NCBI RefSeq assembly: GCF_024171945.1
Contig: NZ_JAMTCR010000004.1
Coordinates: 248,001 to 312,000 of the forward strand
From: Actinokineospora globicatena
GTDB lineage: Bacteria > Actinomycetota > Actinomycetes > Mycobacteriales > Pseudonocardiaceae
Length of the DNA stretch: 64,000 bases
Reading direction: 5' to 3'
The translations under genes and the position numbers were made by a program. A model generated the notes under the pieces. The model worked only from the letters and a program-made list of their open reading frames with translations, made no database searches and was not told where the DNA came from. Below, piece by piece: positions 28,192-35,573 of the stretch; position 1 is the stretch's first letter; each line of letters opens with the position of its first letter.

Positions 28192-29099
28192 GCCCGGACG
28201 ACCTCGAGCGGCACCGGGTCGAGCTGACCGGGTACTGCTACCGCATGCTCGGGTCCGGCTTCGAGGCCGAGGACGCCGTGCAAGAGGCGTTCACCCGCGC
28301 CTGGTCGGGAACCTTCGACGAGCGGCGCGGCTCGCTGCGGACCTGGCTCTACGCCATCGCCACCAACATCTGCCTCGACATGCGCCGCAGCCCGCAGCGC
28401 CGGGCGGTCCCCGCGGGCTCACCCGCCGTGCCCGGAACGCCGCTGGGGGAGCCGCTGCCGGAGACGGCCTGGGTGCACCCGGTGCCCGACCACAAGGTCC
28501 TCGACCCCGCTGACGCCACCGTCGCCCGGCACACGGTCCGGCTGGCCTTCGTCGCCGCGTTGCAGCACCTGCCGCCCCGGCAGCGCGCCGTGCTGGTCCT
28601 GCGCGACGTGCTGTGCTGGCGGGCCGCCGAGGTCGCCGACCTGCTGGGCACGACGGTCGCGTCGGTGACCAGCGCCCTGCAGCGGGCCAGGGCCGCGTTC
28701 CCCGCGCCGCCGGTGCCCGCCGAGGTCGACCAGGCGCTGCTCGACCGGTACTGCGCGGCGTTCACCGCGCACGACGTGCCCGCCCTGGTGGCATTGCTGC
28801 ACGAGGACGCGACCATGACCATGCCGCCGTTCGCCTGGTGGCTGCGCGGCCGAGACACCCTGGCCGCCGTGCTCACCCGCGCCGAAGCGCCGTGCAAGGG
28901 GGCGACGTTGCGGCAGGTCAGGGCCAACGGCGACCTCGCGCTGGCCCAGTACGCGCCGGACGGGTCGGCGTTCGCGATCGTCCTGGTGGAGACGGCGGGC
29001 GGCCTGATCACGGCCACGCACACCCATCTCGACCCGCGGCTGTTCCCGTTGTTCGACCTACCGATGAGTTCCGGGTCCCCACTCCGTATACCCGGGTGA
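28188..29099 (+). CDS. ECF RNA polymerase sigma factor with SnoaL-like C-terminal domain (SigG/SigJ-type)
   Basis: Extracytoplasmic-function sigma factor of 303 residues. Region 2: LTGYCYRMLGSGFEAEDAVQ through RGSLRTWLYAIATNICLDMR (residues 10-65). Region 4: LQHLPPRQRAVLVLRDVL and AAEVADLLGTTVASVTSALQ (about 125-165). A third domain (residues 185-295, LLDRYCAAFTAHDVPALVAL, TMTMPPFAWWLRGRDTL) resembles SnoaL/NTF2-like folds and in this group is thought to replace an anti-sigma factor. GTG start overlaps the hydrolase stop. No anti-sigma gene is adjacent, in keeping with the family. Signal unknown. Confidence 0.9.
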   Translation: MSPDDLERHRVELTGYCYRMLGSGFEAEDAVQEAFTRAWSGTFDERRGSLRTWLYAIATNICLDMRRSPQRRAVPAGSPAVPGTPLGEPLPETAWVHPVPDHKVLDPADATVARHTVRLAFVAALQHLPPRQRAVLVLRDVLCWRAAEVADLLGTTVASVTSALQRARAAFPAPPVPAEVDQALLDRYCAAFTAHDVPALVALLHEDATMTMPPFAWWLRGRDTLAAVLTRAEAPCKGATLRQVRANGDLALAQYAPDGSAFAIVLVETAGGLITATHTHLDPRLFPLFDLPMSSGSPLRIPG

Positions 29100-29117
29100 C
29101 GAGAGAGAGGACTCCGC

Positions 29118-29591
29118 ATGCCACCGACCATCGAGACCCGCCCCGAGCAGCCCTACGTGTCGATCCGCACCCAGGCCACCCTGGCCGAGTGGGGCCGGGT
29201 CAACGCGCTGATCGGCCCGGTCTACGGCTGGCTCACCGAACGTGACATCACCCCGGCGGGCCCGCTGTTCTACCGGTACCACTCGGTCGCGGGCGACGTG
29301 ATCGACGTGGAGGTCGGCGTCCCGGTCCCCGCCCCGGTCGCCGGTGACGACACAGTGGCGGCGGGCAGCAAACCCCCAGGTCAGTACGCCGTCCTGCTGC
29401 ACAAGGGGCACCCGGACCGCATCCGCGAGACCTTCGCCGCGCTCGACGAGTGGTCGGCGACCAGCGGCGTCGAGTTCGACGTCACCGACGGTGTCTGGGC
29501 GGGCCGCTTCGAGTCCTACCTGAGCGACCCGGCCGAGGTCCCCGACTTCGCCGACTGGGAGACCGAAGTGGCGTACCGCGTTCGCCACTGA
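29118..29591 (+). CDS. GyrI-like / AraC effector-binding-domain protein
   Basis: Stand-alone ligand-binding protein of 157 residues of the GyrI-like (AraC E-binding) superfamily. Seen: QPYVSIRTQATLAEWGRVNA, PLFYRYHSVAGDVIDVEVGV, GQYAVLLHKGHPDRIRETFA, and a C-terminus LSDPAEVPDFADWETEVAYR that matches the usual Y-x-x-DP-x-x-xP-x-x-W pattern. Such proteins bind small drugs or act as inhibitors/hydrolases. ATG with AGAGAGGA upstream, 18 bp after the sigma gene, so probably the third gene of the hydrolase-sigma unit. Confidence 0.8.
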   Translation: MPPTIETRPEQPYVSIRTQATLAEWGRVNALIGPVYGWLTERDITPAGPLFYRYHSVAGDVIDVEVGVPVPAPVAGDDTVAAGSKPPGQYAVLLHKGHPDRIRETFAALDEWSATSGVEFDVTDGVWAGRFESYLSDPAEVPDFADWETEVAYRVRH

Positions 29592-29653
29592 TCACCCGGC
29601 ACTGGGCCAGCCACTACGATGTCCCGGTCATCACCGATCGGAGAACGCGGATC

Positions 29654-29791
29654 GTGAGCACTTTCGAAGTTGAGGACTCCACCGGGGTCTGCCAGTGCCC
29701 GGCCTACTCGGCCATCCCCGGCCGCCGGGAGCTGCACGACGTCGGCGCCCCCGGCTGCGCCTACGAGACCGAGGACACCGAGCAGGACTGA
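29654..29791 (+). CDS. Candidate 45-residue Cys-containing protein
   Basis: Short frame GTG to TGA encoding an acidic 45-residue peptide with CQCPAYS and a later GCAYETED. GGAG lies 11 bases upstream of the GTG. It is placed directly before a strong terminator, which supports expression as the last gene of the preceding unit. Three cysteines could bind a metal or form a disulfide. I do not recognise a family; the start may differ. Confidence 0.4.
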   Translation: MSTFEVEDSTGVCQCPAYSAIPGRRELHDVGAPGCAYETEDTEQD

Positions 29792-29793
29792 GC

Positions 29794-29828
29794 ACCGGTG
29801 GGGATCGGATCGCACGATCCCCACCGGT
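29794..29828 (+). terminator. Terminator closing the sigma-factor unit
   Basis: Perfect 14-bp stem (29794-29807 with 29815-29828), 7-nt loop, followed by CTTT. Begins three bases after the 45-residue frame stops. One of the strongest terminators in the window. Confidence 0.85.
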
Positions 29829-29937
29829 CTTTCCCCGGGTGCCGTCCACTGCCGTCGATCCCCTTGTCACTGTCCCCACCGCCGCTGGTCCGATGTGGAG
29901 CGTCGCGGTTGTCGGGCAGGCGGGGCATCATGGGGGT

Positions 29938-30153
29938 ATGTGTCGAAGCATCAAGACTCTGCGGGCGCCGTTCGTCGACGAGGTCGGGGATGACGACGTG
30001 CGGGCGGCGGCCTTGCAGTACGTGCGCAAGATCTCCGGGTTCCGCGCTCCGGCGCCGCACAACGCCGAGGCGTTCGAGGCGGCGGTGGACGCGGTGACGG
30101 CGGCGACCCAGCAGTTGTTGGACAGCCTCGTGGTGCGCGGTAGCAAGCAGTAG
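29938..30153 (+). CDS. DUF2277-family protein
   Basis: Seventy-one-residue protein matching DUF2277: MCRSIKTLRAPFVDEVGDDD, VRAAALQYVRKISGFRAP, then a helical tail ending TQQLLDSLVVRG. The MCR start and the VRAAALQYVRK-SGF core are highly characteristic of the family. Cytoplasmic; function unknown. ATG with GGGGG upstream, 110 bp after the terminator, so it has its own promoter. Convergent with the following minus-strand membrane protein gene, 8 bp away. Confidence 0.9.
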   Translation: MCRSIKTLRAPFVDEVGDDDVRAAALQYVRKISGFRAPAPHNAEAFEAAVDAVTAATQQLLDSLVVRGSKQ

Positions 30154-30161
30154 CGGGGTCG

Positions 30162-30704
30162 CTACAGGAACCAGCCCGCGAACAGGGCTGGTGACGCGGC
30201 CAGGGCGCTGAACCGGATGAACCGGCCCAGCAGGCCGACGCCGATGAAGGCGGCTAAGCGCATCCGGACCAGGCCCGCGAGCACCACCATGGCCATGAAC
30301 GGCGGCAGGCCGACCACGGAGCTGACGCTGTAGGTGCCGTAGAGCCACGCGGGGTGGCGTTCGCAGCGCTCGCGGATCTGGGCGACCCAGTCCCGCAGGC
30401 GCTTGGTGCGCACCTCCCACCGCACGCGGCGCGCGGTCAGCGGCCGCTCACGGTCGTGGCGGCGGTGCAGGAACGCCGGTAAGTGGATCGACCCGCGGGC
30501 GGCGAAGTAGAACAGCAGCTTGCCCAGGATCTGCGCCACGGCCACCACGGCGCCCAGCGCCAGCCAGTGCACCTGCGGTTCCTGCGCGGCCAGCCCCAGC
30601 ACGAACAGCTCGATGCTGACCAGGGGCACCAGCGCGGAGCTGAAAGCGACCCCGAACGTCACGCAGAGCCATCCCAGCAACACGGCAGCACCCCCTCTCA
30701 TCAT
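30162..30704 (-). CDS. Small membrane protein (YqaA/VTT-like)
   Basis: Membrane protein of 180 residues. Segments: AVLLGWLCVTFGVAFSSALV, PLVSIELFVLGLAA, WLALGAVVAVAQILGKLLFY, a basic cytosolic loop rich in Arg, then YGTYSVSSVVGLPPFMAMVV and FIGVGLLGRFIRFSALAAS. The pattern G-x-x-L-G-K-x-x-x-Y and GLPP-F are reminiscent of YqaA/VTT (SNARE-associated) proteins, but I am not certain. The ATG at 30704 (or 30701) follows no strong Shine-Dalgarno. It shares its strand with the next upstream gene; a DnaA-box-like nonamer lies in the gap between them. Confidence 0.65.
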   Translation of the reverse strand: MMRGGAAVLLGWLCVTFGVAFSSALVPLVSIELFVLGLAAQEPQVHWLALGAVVAVAQILGKLLFYFAARGSIHLPAFLHRRHDRERPLTARRVRWEVRTKRLRDWVAQIRERCERHPAWLYGTYSVSSVVGLPPFMAMVVLAGLVRMRLAAFIGVGLLGRFIRFSALAASPALFAGWFL

Positions 30705-30753
30705 CAACAAACCCGTTCGACGGTACCTGAGGATCCGGTCCCGGCGGCCGAAG

Positions 30754-30762
30754 TTGTCCACA
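30754..30762 (+). other. DnaA-box-like nonamer TTGTCCACA
   Basis: Exact match to the TTGTCCACA form common in high-GC actinobacterial origins, located in the gap between two minus-strand genes. A single box has no proven role; it may titrate DnaA or be chance. Confidence 0.35.
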
Positions 30763-30787
30763 GCACCCCTGGCCCGCACCCGCGCTG

Positions 30788-31204
30788 CTACCCGAGGTCC
30801 TCGCGGTCCCCTCCCAGGACGCGGCGGACCGCTCCCCGGTTGGCCAGCGCGGTGATCGACACCACGGCCGTCGCCAGCAGCGCCACGGCGAGACCGCGGC
30901 GTCCGGACGGTGTGGCCGCTGGGCAGCCGAGGAGCTCGACCCTGGCGGCGGAGGCCTCGGCGGAGTCGTAGAGCTGCTTGGCCCTGGCGAGGGTGAGCAC
31001 CCGCGCCCGCCGGTCCGCGACGCTCTCGGTGACCACCCGCTCCAGCAGGTGCCACGGCACGATCCGGGCGCCGCGGTGGTACTCGCCCCACAGCGCCCTG
31101 GCGCCGCCGAAGCGGTCGGCGAGGTCGCGCGTGGTCGCGGGTGCGGTGGTGGTGTGCAGGAAGGTGGCCAGTTCGGTGATCTCGGGTGTCGCCGGTGCGC
31201 GCAT
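30788..31204 (-). CDS. Hypothetical protein with C-terminal membrane segment
   Basis: Protein of 138 residues. The first 95 residues are soluble and helical (TPEITELATFLHTTTAPATT, FGGARALWGEYHRGARIVPW), followed by RRGLAVALLATAVVSITALA as one membrane segment and a short basic tail RRVLGGDREDLG. It therefore looks tail-anchored. No family recognised. ATG at 31204 with GGGGGAA eight bases upstream. Frame continues far upstream but without family-like sequence. Confidence 0.6.
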   Translation of the reverse strand: MRAPATPEITELATFLHTTTAPATTRDLADRFGGARALWGEYHRGARIVPWHLLERVVTESVADRRARVLTLARAKQLYDSAEASAARVELLGCPAATPSGRRGLAVALLATAVVSITALANRGAVRRVLGGDREDLG

Positions 31205-31320
31205 GGGTCGGTTCCCCCGGTGGTGTCCCGCGGACACGGGTCGTCCGCTGCCTCGCCCGCCTGCCAGGGGTCGCCTCGACGAGCCGGGCCGTCCGGCCAG
31301 TATCGCAAGGCGGACCCCGG

Positions 31321-31878
31321 CTAGATCAGGTCCAGGGTCAACGGCCCGGTCACCCGCACCTCGCGCAGCGGCTGCCCGCCCGCGTCCAGGGTCCGCACCA
31401 CGCCGTCGGGCGCCCACCCGGCCCGCCGGAAGAACCCGACGAGCGAGTTGTTGCGCTCGGGCACCCAGCAGATCCCCCTGGTCGACCCGGCGGCTGCCGC
31501 GGCGGCCCCGGCGGCGGCCAGCAACCGGCCCGCGTGCCCGCGCCGACCCCACCTCGGCTCGACGAGCAGCGTCCCGACCAGCGCGACGGTCTGCGCGTCC
31601 GGCACCGGCACGTCGTTGGCGGCGGCTGATTCCGACTCCGGCGACGGCCCGGCGACGCAGAACCCCACCACCCAGGGGCCCTCGGTGGCGACGTGCACGG
31701 TTGCCGGACCCTGTTCGATCACGTGCGCCCACTGCTCGGCGGCCGCGTCGGCGTCCAACCCGGCCAGTACGTCGGGGGGCAGCAGGTCCGCGAACCCGGT
31801 CTGCCAGGTGCTCACCTGGATGCGGGCGAGCTCGGCGACGTCGTCGGGGACCGCGGTGCGCACGGCGGCTTCGGCCAT
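31321..31878 (-). CDS. GNAT-family N-acetyltransferase
   Basis: Acetyltransferase of 185 residues. N-terminus AAVRTAVPDDVAELARIQVS and TWQTGFADLLPPDVL are standard for this subgroup; the acetyl-CoA loop is EPRWGRRGHAGRLLAAAGAA (about residues 112-131); C-terminal motif VPERNNSLVGFFRRAGWAPD is the usual N-x-x-x-x-x-F-Y-x-x-x-G-F equivalent. ATG at 31878 is preferred; an extension to 31935 adds 19 residues that are not family-like. It diverges from the YcaQ-type gene. Substrate unknown. Confidence 0.85.
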   Translation of the reverse strand: MAEAAVRTAVPDDVAELARIQVSTWQTGFADLLPPDVLAGLDADAAAEQWAHVIEQGPATVHVATEGPWVVGFCVAGPSPESESAAANDVPVPDAQTVALVGTLLVEPRWGRRGHAGRLLAAAGAAAAAAGSTRGICWVPERNNSLVGFFRRAGWAPDGVVRTLDAGGQPLREVRVTGPLTLDLI

Positions 31879-31964
31879 GCGCAGAACGTAGTGGATGCCC
31901 ACCGGCGCCGGATTGTCGGTGGCGGGTGGGAGCATCGGGCGACTCGTCGCACCAGGAGCCGTGA

Positions 31965-33200
31965 ATGACCACCATGACCCCCGTCCAGTTGAGCGCGGCC
32001 GCCGCCCGCCGCACCGCGCTCGCCGCCCAGGGGTTCGCCGATGCCCGCCCCACCGGCACGCCGACCCGCCAGCACCTGCGCCGCGCGCTGAGCCGGGTCC
32101 AGCTCCTGCAGCTCGACTCGGTCAACGTGGCGGTCCGCGCGCACTACATGCCGCTGTTCTCCCGCCTCGGCGCGTACCCGATGTCCCTGGTCGACGAGGC
32201 CGCGTGGGCGCACACCGCGCGCCGTCCCCGGCTGCTGGTCGAGTACTGGGCGCACGAGGCCAGCCTGATCCCGGTCGAGGACTGGCCCCTGTTCCACTGG
32301 CGCATGCGGCGCTACGAGTCCCGCTACGCCCGCCACATCGCCCGCATCGCCGCCGCGTCCCCCGGCCTGCTCGACGACGTCCTCGCCACCGTCGCCGACC
32401 TCGGCCCGGTCTCCGCGGGCACCCTCGAGTCCACCCTCGGCGGCCCGGCCCCCAAGTCCAAGGGCGGCTGGTGGAACCGCTCCGACATCAAGCACATCTG
32501 CGAGTCCCTGTTCGCGACGGGCCAACTCACCACCGGCACCCGCCAGGGCTTCCAACGCCTCTACGACCTCCCCGAACGCGCCCTCCCCGCCACTGTGTTC
32601 GACGCCCCACCGATCCCGGACGACGAAGCCGCCCGCCAACTGACCCTCCGCGCCGCTTTAGCGCACGGGGTGGGCACGGAAAAGGACCTGCGCGACTACT
32701 ACCGGCTGGAGCCGTCCCGCTCGCAACGCGCTGTCGCCGAGCTGGTGGACGCTGGGCTGCTGGTGCCGGTCGCGGTGGAGGGGTGGCGTCATCCGGCTTA
32801 TCGGCACGTTGACGCTCGCACACCTCGTGCCGTGGTCGGCCGCGCGTTGCTGTGCCCGTTCGACCCGCTGATCTGGGAGCGAGACCGGGCGGAGCGGCTG
32901 TTCGGGTTCAGGTATCGCATCGAGATCTACGTGCCGGAACCGCAGCGGATCTACGGGTATTACGTGTTCCCGTTCCTGCTGGACGGGGAGTTGGTGGCGC
33001 GGGTCGACCTGAAGGCTGATCGCGTGGGTGGGGTGTTGCGGGTGCAGGGGGCTTATCTGGAGGAGGGGCGGGATCGGGCGCGGGTTGTGGGGGAGTTGGC
33101 TGGGGAGTTGGGGGTTATGGCCGAGTGGTTGGGGTTGTCGGGGGTTTGGGTGGGGGATCGAGGGGAGCTGGCGGGGGCGCTGCGACGGGCTGTGCGGTGA
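31965..33200 (+). CDS. YcaQ-type winged-helix DNA glycosylase (crosslink repair)
   Basis: Protein of 411 residues of the HTH_42/YcaQ (AlkX-like) family, which removes alkylated bases and can unhook interstrand crosslinks. Features: N-terminal LSAAAARRTALAAQGFAD, the catalytic Q-x-D motif QLD at residues 49-51 (LLQLDSVNV), LLVEYWAHEASLIPVEDWPL, and the three winged-helix segments ending CPFDPLIWERDRAERLFGF, RIEIYVPEPQRIYGYYVFPF. Such genes often accompany genotoxic natural products in actinobacteria; none is visible here. Codons switch from C-ending (32280-32680) to G/T-rich ending after about 32690. Confidence 0.88.
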   Translation: MTTMTPVQLSAAAARRTALAAQGFADARPTGTPTRQHLRRALSRVQLLQLDSVNVAVRAHYMPLFSRLGAYPMSLVDEAAWAHTARRPRLLVEYWAHEASLIPVEDWPLFHWRMRRYESRYARHIARIAAASPGLLDDVLATVADLGPVSAGTLESTLGGPAPKSKGGWWNRSDIKHICESLFATGQLTTGTRQGFQRLYDLPERALPATVFDAPPIPDDEAARQLTLRAALAHGVGTEKDLRDYYRLEPSRSQRAVAELVDAGLLVPVAVEGWRHPAYRHVDARTPRAVVGRALLCPFDPLIWERDRAERLFGFRYRIEIYVPEPQRIYGYYVFPFLLDGELVARVDLKADRVGGVLRVQGAYLEEGRDRARVVGELAGELGVMAEWLGLSGVWVGDRGELAGALRRAVR

Positions 33201-33825
33201 TGCTCGTGGCTGTGCGGTGAGTTGAGCGGTGGTGGTGAGGCGTTGCTAGTGGTGGCTGCTGGGTGACGCTTCGGTGTTGTTGGTCGGTGGTGCGGGCTTG
33301 GTTTTGTGGCGGCGTGCTGGGTGTGGTGTCCATGTTGTTTTGCGCGGGGCCCCTACGACACCCTGGGAAGGGCTAAAAGCAGGGGGCCACAGAGCTGCCC
33401 TCCCAGCCCTGACGACGCTACGGGTGCCGTCCCCCCCCCACACACACACACAACAAGTCCGCCCCATCGAGCACTTGGCACCAGCGACTTTGGTGGAGCG
33501 CGGGCGGGCCAACGTCGTCGGGCGGGCGTTTGAGGGCCAACGTCGTTGAGTCTTGCCAGGCGTGGCGGGTGGGTTGGGGCTGGGCGTAGGGAGTTGGTGG
33601 GGGCGCGGGGCAGTAGGGCGGCGGGGGTGTTGGGGCGTGGGGCTTGGAGGGGCGCAGGGGGTGGGGCGCGCGTGGGCTGGGAGAGCCGGGGGCGGGGGCT
33701 GGTGCGGGGGTCCAGGGGGTGGGAATGGGGTAATCCGGTGGCGGATTTGGGGGTGGGGACGCACGCTTGCCGGTGGGGTTCCGGGGATGTGGGCCCTGGT
33801 GGTGAGTGAGGTTGGAGGGTGTGCG
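33201..33825. other. Gene-poor 0.6-kb stretch with simple repeats
   Basis: No convincing gene. Plus strand is unusually G- and T-rich (runs such as GGGGTTGTGGGG) up to 33350 and again after 33546. It contains a C9 tract followed by an AC dinucleotide run (33431-33452) and two direct copies of GGGCCAACGTCGT (33506-33518 and 33534-33546). Open frames on both strands consist of low-complexity Pro/Arg/Gly and look like compositional artefacts. Confidence 0.5.
33431..33452. repeat. Simple sequence: C9 followed by (AC)n
   Basis: A run of nine C then alternating AC for 13 bases. Rare in this kind of genome and prone to slippage, so length may vary between strains. Confidence 0.85.
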
Positions 33826-33972
33826 ATGGCGGAGCAGGCCATAGTGGACAGAGTGGTGGAGCTTCCCCGGCCCAGGAGTGAGGGGATCGGGGGGCGGGCG
33901 CCCGGGTGGCCGGTGGGGTCGCCGGTTGAGGATGAGGAGTATGAGCCGACGATCGTGCGGGGGCGGGACTAG
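33826..33972 (+). CDS. Candidate 48-residue acidic protein
   Basis: ATG to TAG frame for a 48-residue peptide: MAEQAIVDRVVELPRPRSEG, a Gly/Pro middle (RAPGWPVGSPV), and an acidic end EDEEYEPTIVRGRD. GGAGG is eight bases upstream of the ATG, better than for many larger genes here. The sequence is less biased than the surrounding junk frames, and a terminator lies 30 bases downstream. I recognise no family; a small regulator or peptide precursor are both possible. Confidence 0.5.
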   Translation: MAEQAIVDRVVELPRPRSEGIGGRAPGWPVGSPVEDEEYEPTIVRGRD

Positions 33973-34001
33973 CGGGACCGGCAGGGCGGGCGAGACAGCA
34001 G

Positions 34002-34037
34002 AGCCGCCCCGGACCACGGGGGTGGTCCAGGGCGGCT
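34002..34037. terminator. Bidirectional terminator between convergent genes
   Basis: Stem 34002-34017 with 34022-34037 (15 of 16 pairs, one C/A mismatch), 4-nt loop. It lies 30 bases after the 48-residue frame and 12 bases beyond the stop of the minus-strand DUF4097 gene. Confidence 0.7.
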
Positions 34038-34048
34038 GAAGGATCTGG

Positions 34049-34930
34049 CTAGCGGGAGGCTGGGGAGACCTGGGCTGAGCCGAGGCCGGTCCGGCCGCGT
34101 ACCCGCAGCGATGGCGCTGTCTCCGGTGCCGTGCCCGAGAGCGGTAGGTCGCTGCGCGCCTCGCCCGAGCCGGAGGACACGTCGACCTCCGCTGGGCTGC
34201 CCTCGCGGATGCCGATGCGCAGGTCGCCGGAGCCGGTGGTCAGTTCGAGGGTGCCGCTGGTGGCGTCGGCGACGGTGATGTCGCCCGTGCCGCTGCGGAC
34301 CGTGACGTCGCCGGTGACCGCGCCGAGCCAGACGTCGCCGCCGCCGGTGGTGATGGTGGTGGAGCCGCCGACGGCCGCGAGTTCGATCTCGCCGCGGCCG
34401 GTGCGGGCCTGCACGCCTGCCGGGGCCGGGCCGATCTTGACCGCGCCCGTCCCGCTGGTCGCCTGGACCGCGCCGGTGGCCTCGGCGACATCGATGGTGC
34501 CCGCCCCGGTGGTGACGTCCACCTTCGCCGCGACGCCGGCGACCCGGACCGAGGCCGCGCCGCTGCGAGCTGAGACCGTCGAGCCCGAGGGCGCGCGCAC
34601 GACCACCGCGATCGGCACCCCGCGCAGCTGCGGCTCCTTCGGCGAGCGCACCACCAGCCTGCCGCCGACCACCTCGACCCGGGTGCGGCGCACCGCCTCG
34701 GCCGCCGCGTCGCCGGGCTGCTGGGCCTCGCCGAACTGGGTGGTGAACCAGGACATCAGGTTGGTGATGCCGTCGGCCCACGGGTTGGCGTCCTCGGGGG
34801 CGTGCCGGACCTCGACGTCGATGCCCTCCTCGTCGGTCAGCCGCACGTCGATGCGGCCGGACCCGGTGGCCACGGTGATCTCCACCGGGTCGGTGCCGGT
34901 GTCGAACTGCTCCATCCGCACGTCGCTCAT
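34049..34930 (-). CDS. DUF4097-family beta-repeat protein
   Basis: Protein of 293 residues composed largely of short beta repeats: VEITVATGSGRIDVRLTDEE, then repeating units such as ATSGTGAVKIGPAPAGVQAR, TGRGEIELAAVGGSTTITTG, GGGDVWLGAVTGDVTVRSGT. This TGxGxIxV-type solenoid is the DUF4097 pattern (parallel beta-helix/adhesin-like). No signal peptide, so it is likely cytoplasmic. Its ATG overlaps the stop of the upstream ribbon-helix-helix gene (ATGA), indicating a functional pair. In related actinobacteria this pair recurs, as far as I recall. Function unknown. Confidence 0.85.
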   Translation of the reverse strand: MSDVRMEQFDTGTDPVEITVATGSGRIDVRLTDEEGIDVEVRHAPEDANPWADGITNLMSWFTTQFGEAQQPGDAAAEAVRRTRVEVVGGRLVVRSPKEPQLRGVPIAVVVRAPSGSTVSARSGAASVRVAGVAAKVDVTTGAGTIDVAEATGAVQATSGTGAVKIGPAPAGVQARTGRGEIELAAVGGSTTITTGGGDVWLGAVTGDVTVRSGTGDITVADATSGTLELTTGSGDLRIGIREGSPAEVDVSSGSGEARSDLPLSGTAPETAPSLRVRGRTGLGSAQVSPASR

Positions 34931-35430
34931 CCCGCGTACCACCCCTGCACTCGTGAACCGCCCTTGTCCTGGTCCGGCGCCTGCGGCTCGCGGTGCTTGC
35001 GGTGCCCGCTCAGCGCGCCCTGCAGCGCCTGCTGCACGTAGGTGTTCAGCGACACCCCCTGCGACGACGCCGCGCGCTCGGCCTTCGCCTTGAGCTCGTC
35101 GAACAGCCGCAGCGTCATCCGGCTCATGTCGCCGCCGAACTCGGTCTTGGCCTGGTCGGGCTCCGGTGGCGGGTCGGCCTGCCCGCCCCCCGTCTTGGTC
35201 ACCACGACCCGCACGTCCCTGCCGTCGAGGCGCACCTCGACGACGTGGTCGGGCAGGTGGGCGGTGACCTCGGCGGCCAGGTCGGCCAGCGCGTTCATGA
35301 TCGCCAGCCGGGCCGAGGGCTCCAGCGCGGCGGCCAGCACGGCGGCCGCCCGCCTGGTCGACTCGTCCCCGGCCGACGCCGTGGTGGTCAGGTCGTCGCG
35401 CAGGGTGGTGAGATAGCTGCTCAGATCCAT
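34927..35430 (-). CDS. Ribbon-helix-helix (HicB/Arc-like) DNA-binding protein
   Basis: Protein of 167 residues. The N-terminal part (MDLSSYLTTLRDDLTTTASA, ARLAIMNALADLAAEVTAHL) is helical; residues 103-140 (MSRMTLRLFDELKAKAERAA, SSQGVSLNTYVQQALQGAL) form a ribbon-helix-helix domain of the HicB/Arc type; the tail is basic. Often auto-annotated as a HicB antitoxin, but no HicA toxin lies next to it. It is coupled to the DUF4097 gene and more likely regulates that unit. ATG at 35430, divergent from thyX. Confidence 0.8.
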   Translation of the reverse strand: MDLSSYLTTLRDDLTTTASAGDESTRRAAAVLAAALEPSARLAIMNALADLAAEVTAHLPDHVVEVRLDGRDVRVVVTKTGGGQADPPPEPDQAKTEFGGDMSRMTLRLFDELKAKAERAASSQGVSLNTYVQQALQGALSGHRKHREPQAPDQDKGGSRVQGWYAG

Positions 35431-35573
35431 GACACCACCATGACGTCATTCTCGACATCAGTCAACCGGGACCGTGGTGTCACTTGACGCCACGCGTGCC
35501 ACCGGCGCCCGTTGCGCCGTTCGCCGACTACTGTGGCGCCCGGACGCGCAGGACCCGACGTGAGGATGTGGAC

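Noticed and set aside
33246..33842. 198-codon minus-strand Pro-rich frame
   Set aside because: Low-complexity Pro/His/Thr sequence from the G-rich opposite strand, crossing the simple repeat; no start context.
34927..35430. HicAB toxin-antitoxin system
   Set aside because: Only the HicB-like ribbon-helix-helix part is present; the partner is a DUF4097 solenoid, not a HicA toxin.
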